Position numbers and translations under genes: made by a program. Under the pieces are notes generated by a model. It had not been told where the DNA came from, searched no databases, and saw only the letters and a list, made by a program, of their open reading frames with translations. A DNA stretch of 64,000 nucleotides from Coniochaeta sp. PMI_546. Lineage: Eukaryota; Ascomycota; Sordariomycetes; Coniochaetales; Coniochaetaceae. This document shows, one piece after another, positions 1 through 10,732 of the stretch. Position 1 is the stretch's first letter, and every line of letters starts with the position of its first letter. The DNA lies in the NCBI GenBank assembly GCA_021432605.1, contig MU271144.1, positions 62,001 to 126,000 on the forward strand, read 5' to 3'.

Positions 1-3000
1 CATTAAAGACGAACTTAGTAAAAAAGATCGACCGGATACCTTATATAAATATATCGCGTTTATAATTAAGATCGATAATCGATTATACAAACGAAGATTT
101 AAAAGAAAAAAAGGGGGAGCCTTTTAAACGATAAGAAAAACCGCGAATTCGGGGAAAAAACGATCTACGGCTACGGGTTCTTATCCGGGACTTATAAACC
201 TAGACGTTATTTAACGAAGCTAACTTAAGAAGAAAAGTAAATATTTTAACTATAGGAAACAAGGGTATTACGTTAATAAATATCGTTAACCTAAGAAAAC
301 CTAGAAACTAATCCCCGAGAATAAGGTTTAAATAATAATAAAGGACGATAGATCCCGCGTTATCGTAATAATACGTAGAGAATAATAATATAAAATACTT
401 TTTAGATTACCGGGAAAAGAAATCGATTTAATAGTAATACTAAGGTACGATATTACGAACGTAACGTATTTGGTTAGCCTATTAGATCGGGAATAAGACG
501 AAATCGAAGAAGAATAAATATTCTTATATAAAGATCACGAGTCGATATATATTAATTCGGTTTATTATAACTAGATTTCGTAAAATTCGTATATCTTTTA
601 CCGTTATACTTAGTATATATAGGAAAAACTAGATTATAAATAGATATTAGTAAGAATACTAATAACCAAACCAATACCTTACTTTTATAAACCTAAAGAT
701 ATCGAAAGATACGAGGAAATATATAAGAACGGATAATATTTATTATTAACGTTATCCGGAACTACGTAATTATAACTTAACCTAACGGGATAAGAGTTCC
801 TAATAATAACGGAACTTAGACGAAGAATCGAAAATAGGAACTAATTATAAATTACTTACTTACCCGAAAACTCGGTAAGATAAACGGGACGATTAGGATA
901 TTCGGTATTAGAAATCGTAATATAAATTACGACGGAAGGAAAATCGACCGAAGAATTCTAAATACGATAATAAGCTTATAATACGTAAATTAACGCGTTT
1001 TTAATAAGTTACCGAGATTATAAGATAGAAGTATAAAGAAAACTTAAAGAAATAGACTAAGAATAGATTTAAATAAACAAACGTTTGGATAGACTATTAA
1101 CCCCCGAACCGGAAATAGAAAAGGAAGAAAACGGGGAACCGTTAGAACCTTTTTTAAAAACTAAAGATAAACCTAAATATTACGGTATTTCGTTCCGAAA
1201 ATCAAAAAAACGATTAAAAAACGATAAACGTCGATTATAAAAGGATTATATTGACGTAATATAAAAAGATCCTTATATACGACCGTAAGAATTGAATACT
1301 TATAAATTACGATTAATATATAAGGAAGTTATACTTAGGTAATAATAGATAACGGAATATAAGGAAATTATATCTCGCCAAATCTCGTTAATATATTACG
1401 ATTATTTTGGAAAAAAGGGACGAGCCTTACCGATTTAGAATTATTAATAGAAGCCTTATCGATTATAAAAGAAGAATAGTAGATATAAAAACTACGCCTT
1501 TTTTAATTATTATCTAAGGTTACGATTACGAAATAACGTTCGATATTACGGAGATCTTATCGTACGGTATAATATTAGGGATACCTTAGTTACGAACGAA
1601 TAATCTCCGAGTTAATTAGAAAATAGGCCAACTTTAATAAGATACGTTAAAAAGAGAGTTAGCTTCTATAAAAAATAAACCTTACGGGGAAAAACTTATA
1701 CGCGATTTTAAAAGAGTTCTAATAATCTACGAAACGGTTATAGAGATTCAATTCGTATCGACGCGAACGATTCCGAAAGAATACTATCGATACGAAAAAC
1801 TATTTAAACCCGAATTTAAAATAGGATTGCCTAAATATAATCGCTAAGATTACGAGATTAATCTTTAACTAGGTAAAGAGCCCGGATTTTATAAGATTTA
1901 CCCTTTTAATAACTTATAACTATAAGTATTAAAAGAATATATTAATGAAAATCTAAAGAAAAGCTATATTCGATTATTATAATTACTAATAGGATACCTT
2001 ATCTTATTTGTACCTAAGAAGAACGGGAAACTACGTCTCGTTATAAACTATCGATAGTTTAATAATATTATTATTAAAGATCGAAGATTACTATTTCTTA
2101 TATCCGAACTAAGAGATCGGTTATATAAGGCCGGATAGTTTATTACCTTAGATTTCAAAGGAGTATATAATCTAATACGAGTTAAGAAAGGAAATAAATA
2201 GAAGACGGTATAACGGTCTAGCTTAAGATAATACGAATATTATATTATACCTTTTAAGCTCGTTAATACGTTAGTTTCTTTTTAGAAAATAATTAATTAC
2301 GTATTTCGAAAGTAATTAGACGATTTCGTCGTCGCGTATTTCGATAATATTTTGATCTATTCGGAAACTTTCGAATAATATAAAAAATACGTCTATTTCG
2401 TCTTATAAATATTATAAAACGCGAATTTATTAATCGAACCCGAGAAATATAAGTTTTACTAACGGAAAGTAAAATTTCTCGGATATATTATATTATTAGG
2501 TTAGTTTAAAATAAACTTAGATAAACTAAAAGCTATTAAGGAATAGCCTATATTAGAAACGGTTATAAGAATACGAACTTTTCTAGGAATTACTAATTTC
2601 TATCGAAAGTTTATCAAAAACTACGGTAAAATCGCGATATCCTTTACTAACTTTATTAAGAAAGACTTAAAGTTCGAATAGATTTCGAAAGAAGAAAAGG
2701 CGTTTTAGGAACTCAAAAGGAAGATTTTAAACGAACCGGTATTAATTACCGTAGATCCCGAAAAACCTTACGAAATAGAAACCGATACGTCGGAATTCGT
2801 ATTCGGAAGTTAGTTAGGATAAAAAGATAGATAAGGGAAATTATATCTAATAATATTCTTTTCTAAAAAGTTAAATAGATTAAAGTTCAATTATAATATA
2901 CTAGATAAGGAACTAATAACTATTATTAAAGCGTTTAAAGAATAGAAGTATTACTTTATAAGGGTAAGATATAAGGTAAAAGTCTTAACGGATTATAAGA

Positions 3001-4680
3001 ATCTTATTACGTTTATTTCTACGAAAGAACTTAACAAACGATAAATTAGATAATATAAATTCCTTACCGATTTCGATTTTGAAATTATATATAGGAAAGG
3101 AAGTGAAAATAGTAAAACGGATATTTTTAGTCGACGAGAAGATCTAAAACCAGATAAAAAAATACGTTCGGTAAACTTTTTTAGAACCAACTAATAAAAA
3201 AACCTTAAACTCGACGTATAAGTCGGAATAATATAAAATATAAAGCCTAAGAAACAATAGGCGGAAAAGATTAAAGAATATCGAAAGAAAGAAGCGAAAG
3301 AAGATATTACTTTTATATTTCTAACGGAATACGGGTTATTACGGTTTAGGAATAAGGTATATATATTTAACGAACTACGAAAAGAACTAATAGAGGAATT
3401 TTATAAATATCCGTTATATAGATACTAAAGAGTATATAAGATAAGGGAACGTATACGACGAACCTACGACTTCTTAAAATTAAACGAAATAGTAAAATAG
3501 GTTGTCGGCGAATACGATAAGTATAATAAGGCTAAGTCGAATAGATATAAACTATATAGGCTATTACGATTTATATTACTATTAGAAAAACCATAGGATA
3601 TAATAACAATAGACTTTATTATCAAACTATTAATATCAAAAAAACTGATAACCGGTATTAAGTATAATAGTATCTAGGTAATAGTAGATAAACTTTCTAA
3701 ATACGCGTATTTTATACCGTATAAGGAAACGAATACGGTAGAAGATATAACCTACGCCTTTTTAAAAGTAGTAATAAGTTAATATAGACTACCTAAGTAA
3801 CTTGTTACCGATAGAAACAAGCTATTTATCTTAAAGTTCTAAATAACGCTAATACGATAAATCGGGGTTAAATATAAGTTATCGACGTTATTTTACCCGT
3901 AGATAGACGGACAAACAAAACGAACAAACTAAACCTTTAAATAATATCTAAAGATATATATCAATAAGAAATAAGATAACTAGGTTAGGTAGTTACTAAT
4001 AGTATAGTAAGTTTATAATAATACGCCAAGCGAAATACTAAATAGAGACTTATTATTCTTTATCAATTACGGTTACGAGCTTATTATAAAGGAGATATTA
4101 AGGAACGAACTAATAAATTTAGAACCGTTATAAACGAAACGTATTACGGAACAAATAGAACTATTTTACAAAAGATTCCGAAAATATATAAAAGAATTCA
4201 ACCTACAAATAATACGATACGTAAACTAAAAAAGGTTAAAAAGACTAACCTTATAAGAAAAGGATAAAATCTATTTCGTACGATATAATATTAAGACTAA
4301 ACGTCCGAACGATAAATTGGACTAGAAGAAAATCGGACCGTTTAAGATTAAGAAAAAGTTATTTAATTTGAATTATAAATTCTAATTACTAACGGATATA
4401 CGTATTTACCTAGTATTTTATATCTCGCTTTTCGAACTAATATTTAAGAACGCGAAGTTAGTAATAGATATCGAAATCGAACTAACGTAAAAATACGAAA
4501 TAAAAAAGATCTTTAGGTATAAAAGGGAATAAGGAATAGATTTCTATTACGTCAAATAGAAGAATTACGACGATTCGGAAAATATATAAGAACCGGAAGC
4601 TTACTTTACGAACTATTAGTAATTACTATAGAAGTTCCGTATTATAATAATATTATTATTTTAAGAATTGAGGGGGATAA
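1..4680 (+). mobile_element. RIP-destroyed Ty3/gypsy chromovirus, gag end and pol (left end outside window)
   Basis: No open frame remains, but family landmarks appear in order when stops are read through. A CCHC zinc knuckle lies at 242-286 with its Cys and His codons now Tyr. Reverse transcriptase lies near 2040-2365; its YxDD box now reads YFDN at 2337-2348. RNase H follows (about 2770-3100). The integrase zinc region lies near 3400-3540. The integrase core keeps TIDF (about 3610), VTDR (about 3805) and PSEI (about 4030), so its DDE residues are still readable. A chromodomain-like tail sits at 4476-4640, which places it among chromoviruses. Stops are almost all TAA/TAG where Gln or Trp is expected, and CA/TG dinucleotides are nearly gone, which is the RIP signature. 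The element cannot be active. Its 5' LTR is left of the window. Confidence 0.9.
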
Positions 4681-4690
4681 TATTACGTCG
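4668..4690 (+). other. Polypurine-tract-like motif, internal copy
   Basis: The run AGGGGGATAATATTACG directly follows the end of pol. Almost the same sequence precedes the LTR at 5290-5313. A polypurine tract primes plus-strand DNA synthesis in LTR retrotransposons and normally abuts the 3' LTR. Here an extra copy lies about 620 bp upstream, so the two copies bracket the antisense reading frame. Confidence 0.5.
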
Positions 4691-4704
4691 CCGTAAATTA
4701 TATC

Positions 4705-5250
4705 TTAGTTTAAAATAAAATCGTTATCTAAAGAAAAAGACGTAACGAAAGGCGGACGATTTTCGATAACTTTTATTATTTCGCGATCGGTTTCTTCTTT
4801 TTCGACCCGTTCTAATTTTTCTATATTCGTTATATTTTTATAGATAGTACCTATTATATTTTCAAATTATATTTTCTTCTAGATACGAAGACGTTGAATT
4901 TTAGTTTCGGCTTATTTAACTTTTTTTTCTAACTTACGGAATTACTCCCCGATTTTTATAAGCTCTTCGTTAGAAAAACCTTAAATATCGTACCGCGAAC
5001 GACCCGAACGAATATATTCCGTATATTAGGAAGAATCTTTTTCGGAAACTTGATAAAATACGAAACCGCGTTTCTCGTAATTCGAATACGAAAGTATCTC
5101 GATAACGTTAGAAAGGATAATTATTAATAAGGCGATACGGCGGTCGTTCGAGGATTTGGAAGATTTTTTTTATTTCTATATATTACGGTTAGATATAGTA
5201 ATAATAAAAAAAGGGAGACCTTCGGACGCGATTTATATAGGCTATTAGTA
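4705..5250 (-). pseudogene. Relic antisense reading frame between pol and the 3' LTR
   Basis: On the minus strand one frame can be followed from about 5250 down to a TAA at 4705-4707. The roughly 180 codons look protein-like: a Ser/Arg-rich start, a hydrophobic stretch, then a Lys/Glu-rich, probably coiled-coil second half. Nearly all internal stops are TAA or TAG and would be Gln if C-to-T changes are undone, as expected for RIP of a real gene. The other minus-strand frames do not read as well. I recognise no enzymatic domain. Antisense accessory frames in this position occur in some fungal gypsy elements (recollection, not checked). The start codon is not certain, because ATG could have become ATA. 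Confidence 0.55.
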
Positions 5251-5289
5251 CTATTTATAAGAAATATTAGGTTTTGAAGATAACGGTTA

Positions 5290-5313
5290 AAGGAAAAAGG
5301 GGATAATATTACG
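5290..5313 (+). other. Polypurine tract before the 3' LTR
   Basis: AAAAAGGGGATAA immediately precedes TATTACG, the first bases of the LTR. It is the expected primer site for plus-strand synthesis and fixes the left LTR boundary at about 5307. Confidence 0.6.
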
Positions 5314-5725
5314 AAATTATAAGTAATAGAAGGTACCCCGTTAATAGATAAAGAATATATATACGAGGCTTATCGTATTATATAAATAAAAAACCCCGAG
5401 TTACGTAACGGATTATTATAATCGTAATGATTAGGAAAGATTACGGTTAGTATAATTATAACGACTATTATAATTATTATAATCTTTATTAGTATATAGA
5501 AAGGAGTCTTTTAAGATTCCGTTATAGATAGTTTTTAATTACCTAATAATCAATCTAAATATTCAATCGAGGTTATTATTAAATAAGATACTTATCTTAA
5601 CGATATTAGAATAAAGATTACTTGTTATACCTTAACTTACTTACCTTAAGTAATAGAACTTACCTTCTGATCCTTAGCCCGTCTTGAGATCGTTATAATT
5701 ATATCGGTAAGGAATTAAAAGCTTT
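5307..5725 (+). repeat. 3' LTR of the rightward gypsy element (RIP-mutated)
   Basis: About 419 bp that match, with scattered C/T and G/A differences, the reverse complement of 9585-10002. Shared blocks include the stretch around the AATATATATACGAGGC motif and the AAGATACTTATCTTAACGAT segment. It starts TATTAC, which would be TGTTAC before RIP, the usual TG start of an LTR. Length and position after a polypurine tract support an LTR call. The right boundary is judged only from where the match fades. Confidence 0.75.
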
Positions 5726-7594
5726 CGAATCATTCGTTATCGATTAGTCTAAAAATAACGTTAAAAACCGTATTTAAATACGTTTATTTAGTTATTTAAA
5801 AAGAACGGGAGTTTAAAACGGTTCGTATTATAAGTATTATCGAAACTAATTACTTTTAGGAACCGTTTTTATATCTTTATATAGTATAGAAAGGTTTAAA
5901 TAAGGTTAACTAATCGATTAGGCTCGTTATCTGATTATTTAACGACGTATATAATCTCCTATTTATCGAACAGTTTAATTAATATAGCCGTCGGGTTATA
6001 GTTATTAAACTTCTCGCGATTAATACGAGTTTTAATATTATAGATATTATAACGGGTTTATACGGAACTAAAATACTATTTGTCGACGATATTCTTTACG
6101 TTATATATTTGGATACTAATTTAATAACTCGTCGATTCGACTATCATTTTAATAACGTTAATAAACTTCCGATATATTAGATATATAAAAGGGTTTATAT
6201 TTAGCGTATAGTTATATTTTATATAAATAAAGTTAGGAAGCTAACGTAAAATCTATTAGTAATCCTTTTACGGAATCGTTTCCGTAATAATATTTTATTA
6301 ATAACTATATTTTCGTAACTACCGTTATCGAAAGCTAATATTTCTTAAGGTATAAAATCCGTAACGATTATATTTAATTATATATCGTATTACCCGACCT
6401 TTCTAGGAATAAATATACTGTTTAATAATACCGAACCCGTTATCTTTAACGAATATATTAACGCGTACGAAAAAGGCTTTAAATATTAATTCGAGAATAT
6501 TTAGAACTAGAAGGTTAGGGATTATTTTTAACTAGTTAAAACCTAAACGTATACCTAAACTAAGATCCTCCTTTTCTTATTTATATTTTAACTAAACGTC
6601 TTTTAATATATCTATCCGTTCTCGGGAATAATAACTATAAGTCGGAAAACGGTTTAACGTAACGCGATCGATAATAGTTCGTTCGTACGAAATAATAATA
6701 CCGTCCGGAAATCTACGTATATTTCAAATTATTATAATTTTTTCGTATATTATAAACTTAAACGACGATTAATAAGAAGACGATAAAAGAAATTACGATA
6801 CGTTATTTTCGGCCTTTTAAAAGTCTTTAGCCGTATAAAACTTAATATTAAGGCCTTTTAATTAGTATTTATATTCCTCTTTTTCTATACGTATATCACG
6901 TTAGGTTTCTTATTATATAATTAGATCTAAACCTAGAATTGGTTATTTAATTTATTAAACGGCGCTCTTTCGTTTCGGAAAGTCGGTAAAAAGATATACT
7001 TTATAATCGTTATATAGCTATTATTATAGTTCGTATAAACCTCGTAGTTTATTTAATCGTAGTTTAATCGAGAAAACGGTTAGTAGATCAATCTTAAAGA
7101 TATTATATAAGGCCCTATCGTCGTTATAGGTATACTATCTTTTAAGGTCGGTTTTTAAATTATTCGTAGATAACGGCGGTCGAGATTAATCGGAACTATT
7201 ATTAGTTTTATATCGCGTCCGTTTAAAAGGCCTAGATTAGATCCGATCCGTATCAAAACGTAAGTAAGATCTTTTAACGGAAGAATTAGATTAATACGAA
7301 AATTAGGTTATAAAATAATAGTTACGATAATAGGTTATATAAAAAACTGTTTACTAAGGAAACTCTTTACGAAATAAAATTCGACGCGGGGTTATATAAT
7401 AATCCTATACCGGCTAACGTAAAGTTTAGTAATCTAATATAACGGTTAATAAGTTATAATAGAATTTTATAATATAATCGTTAACTAATAATTAAGGTTT
7501 GGACTAATAAGAAAGGCTAAAAAGTTATACCTCCTTAAGGTTATATTTCCGTATTAATATAGTTATACCTCCCTATTAATTACTAATATATTAA
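5726..7594 (-). other. Unidentified RIP-mutated segment between two gypsy copies
   Basis: This 1.9 kb is as AT-rich and CA-poor as its neighbours but matches neither gypsy copy. The match of the minus-strand element to the plus-strand copy stops near 7595. Read on the minus strand, one frame has long protein-like stretches, with hydrophobic and basic residues and stops mostly TAA/TAG in place of Gln or Trp. I could not recognise reverse transcriptase, integrase or a transposase triad. It may be a second transposon inserted into the minus-strand copy, or a repeated host gene destroyed by RIP. Confidence 0.4.
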
Positions 7595-9584
7595 CGAAAT
7601 TTAACGAGATATAATTTCCTTATATTCCGTTATCTATTATTATCTAAGTATTATTTCCGTATATATTAATTATATCTTGTAAATATTCAACTCTTATAAT
7701 CGTATATAAAGATCTATTTATATTACGTCGATATAATCTTTTTATAATCGATATTAATCGTTTTTTTAATTTTCGGAACGAAATACCGTAATATTTTAAT
7801 CGATCTTAAGTTTGTATTAAAAGTACCGACGGTTCTCCGCGGTTATTCTTTTCCGTCCCAGATTTTAAAATTTATAACTTATTCTAACGTTCTTTTATCT
7901 AGGTTTATTTCTAATCTATCTTTTTAACTTTCTTTCGTACTTATATATTATAATTCCGGTAACGTATTAAAAACGCGTTATTTTATATACTATAGGTTTA
8001 TTAGCGTATTAAAAACGTTTCGGTCGATTTTTCTTCTTATATTATAGTTTATATTACGATTTTTAATACCGAGTATTCTTATCGATCTGATCTTTTTACC
8101 GAACTTTCGGGTAAATAAATAACTTATAATTAGTTCTTATTTTCGTTTCTTCGTCTAGGTTCCGTTATCGTTAAGAATTCCTATCCCGTTTGGTTAAGTT
8201 ATAACTATATAGTTCTAAAGGGTATTAATAATAAATATTATCTGTTCTTATATACTTTTTCGTAACTTTTGATATCTTTTAATTAGTAAGGGTAAAATAT
8301 TAGTCGTATTGTTAATATTCGCGCGGGTATTTATTTATAATCTAGCTTTTCTTATATATATTACGTATAACGATAGAAAACATACGAATTTTACGAGATT
8401 TAGTTATAGAAAAGGGAATTGATATAGACCGACTTATAATTTCCGTATAAAGGTATTTGTTCCTTTTTGATCTTATTTTAGTTTTGATCTAATAGACTAA
8501 CCAAATATTTTATATTCGTAATATCGTAACTTAATATTATTACTAAATCGACTTCTATTTCTAATAATCTAAGAAGTACTTTATATTCCTATTCTTTACG
8601 TATTATTACGATAGCGCGGGATTTTCTATCCCTTATTATTACCTAAGCCTTATTTTCGGGGATTAGTTTTTAGGTTTTTTTAAATTAGCGATACTTATTT
8701 ATATAATATCCTTATTTCTTATAGTTAAAATATTTACCTTTTCTCTTTAACTAATCCCTTTATATAACGTTAAGATTTATTAGTCCTAAATAAAACCTTA
8801 TAACCGTTAATCGTTTTTTTCCCGAATTCGTAATTTTTCTTATTATCTAAAAGGCTATTCTTTTCTTTCTTTCAAATCTTCGTTCGTAAAATCGGTAATC
8901 GATTTTGATTATAAATATGATATATTCGTATAAAGTATCTAATTAGTCCTTTTTATATAGCTTATTTTTAACGTTATCGTATAATCTTCTATAGAAATAG
9001 ATAAATAGTACTTATTCCCTTAAATCGAATTTAGTTATAATTCGTTTGAATTCTATCGTATATATTTTTACCGATCCTTTTTATCTTAAAGATAAGAATT
9101 ACCGTTCTGCCGATTTCTATTTATCGAGATTCCCGAAAGTCTTTTTAAACTTTTCGAATAGTCGGTTAACGTTAGAAAATATTTAACGAGTTTATAGTTT
9201 CCGTTTTTCTATATTTGACTAGTTTTTTATAAAGTCCCGAAAGTTAAGTTCGAATTATACGGCCGCTTTTCTTTTTAATAATCTTCTTATATAGATTACC
9301 TTTTTATACTCTTTAAAAAAGGAACTTATATATATCTTAAAGTAGGTTTAAATTTAAGTAATAAAAGCTTATAATCTTTTTTTATTCTTATCGTAAGGTT
9401 TAAAACACGGGGTTTTAATTTTCGCGGTAAGTTCGACCTTAGGTCTTTCTTTAAATATAACAATCTCCGTTTATAACTATATAATTATTGTTATTATATC
9501 GTTAGCTTATATTTAAATTATAAGTACTTATTAAGGTACGGATATTTCGGGTATTATATTAGTTACTTAATATAAGGTTAACTT
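7595..9584 (-). mobile_element. Gag region of a second, inverted gypsy copy
   Basis: The reverse complement of 7595-7800 aligns with 1190-1395 of the first element. A CCHC-type zinc knuckle lies at 8688-8732 on the minus strand, again with Tyr in place of Cys and His. The distance from knuckle to matching block (about 1.0 kb) agrees in the two copies. This copy therefore belongs to the same family, in opposite orientation, with its 5' LTR at 9585-10002. Reverse transcriptase and integrase are missing: the element is broken at about 7595, where unrelated sequence begins. Confidence 0.75.
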
Positions 9585-10002
9585 ACCGAATAAAAGTAAT
9601 TAAAATATAACGATTTAAAATAAAGGTCTAAGATTAAAAGATAAGTTCTATTATTTAAGGTAAATAAGTTAAGGTATAACAAGTAATCTTTACTTTAGTA
9701 TCGTTAAGATAAGTATCTTATTTAAATAATAACCTTAATTGAATACTTAAATTAATTATTATGGTTATTAAGAACTAACTATAAAAAAGCTTAAAAAGGT
9801 TCTTTTTTATAATATATTAGTAGAAATTATAGTAATTATAATAGTAGTTATAAGTAAATCGACCGTAATTCTTTTTAATCGTTACGATCGTAATAATTAA
9901 TCACGTGATTTAGGGTCCTTTGTTTATATAATACGATAAGCCTCGTATATATATTCCTTATTTATAAACGGGGCACCTTTTATCACCTATAGGTTTGTAA
10001 TA
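9585..10002 (-). repeat. 5' LTR of the inverted gypsy copy
   Basis: This is the reverse complement of the LTR at 5307-5725. Its outer end is at 10002, where the minus strand starts TATTAC. Hydrolase coding sequence begins within about five bases, so this is a true insertion boundary. The two LTRs form an inverted pair about 3.9 kb apart. Confidence 0.75.
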
Positions 10003-10006
10003 CTAA

Positions 10007-10555
10007 GCCGTTATATTTAGCTATCTATATAACGACTACGCGGGCGGGCTTAAAGACCTAACAGTACTGGTACCGAATATCCTAATCTACCTCGCCCGCG
10101 ATTATTAAGAGGCGTACGGTAAGTATCCCTTCCGTACAACTATCCAAGGTTATAACCCCTAATACTAGCCCAAGGATTTCGCGCCGAAAATAATCGAGTT
10201 TTCGGATTACACGACCGGTTTATAGAAACAGACCGGTAAGATTACCTCTGATAGAAAAGTTATCGCGGTTTAGACCCCTAGCTACGTACCGGGCTACCTC
10301 TCCCTAATCGTATACAGCGATAACGACGACGTGAACGTAACGACGTATTGCCTACTAGGAGACGCTATCTATAGCCTGGATATATTAGATAGGGAGGAGC
10401 TAGATAGTATCAACGATGATCCAATAACAGTATTGAAGAGCTTGAAGCTTATTACGAAGTTCGTGCGTCAGATTGACGTAGTAGTGTTGCCGAGTCATAA
10501 CCCGGACACGCCTCGCCTGCTTAAGGACCGAGTGCTATACAAACCTAAGGAATAG
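10007..10555 (+). pseudogene. Metallo-beta-lactamase-fold hydrolase, 5'-truncated and RIP-mutated
   Basis: From the LTR edge one frame reads as the C-terminal two thirds of an MBL-fold hydrolase resembling the N-acyl-homoserine lactonase (AttM/AiiA) group. The metal motif HxHxDH appears at 10022-10039 as YxYxDY, each His codon CAC now TAC. The later GHVPGH-type motif reads SYVPGY near 10290. Four further stops sit where Gln, Trp, Pro or Arg is expected. The last 74 codons (10331-10555) are open and end with a conserved-looking SHNPDTPRLLKDRV tail. RIP fades across roughly 10,330-10,450. The N-terminal part is absent because the retrotransposon LTR ends at 10002. Not functional. The family is clear; the exact substrate is not. 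Confidence 0.8.
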
Positions 10556-10732
10556 CTGTAAGGGAGCCTGTGATCATTGAACATGTAAAAACTTCGTTCC
10601 GCGTTTAATATTCATGGCTGTAGCATATGGGCTGTTGCAGGAAGTAACCTCCAATTAAGAAGTCTCGGTTCTCCAGCAGTAAGTCCCAATGACGGCGTGA
10701 TGCCAATGTATTGAATCCCACATCATCCCAAC

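Noticed and set aside
2993-3190. 65-codon minus-strand frame in the retrotransposon
   Set aside because: It is a shadow of RNase H sequence of the plus-strand element; open only because RIP makes AT-rich codons.
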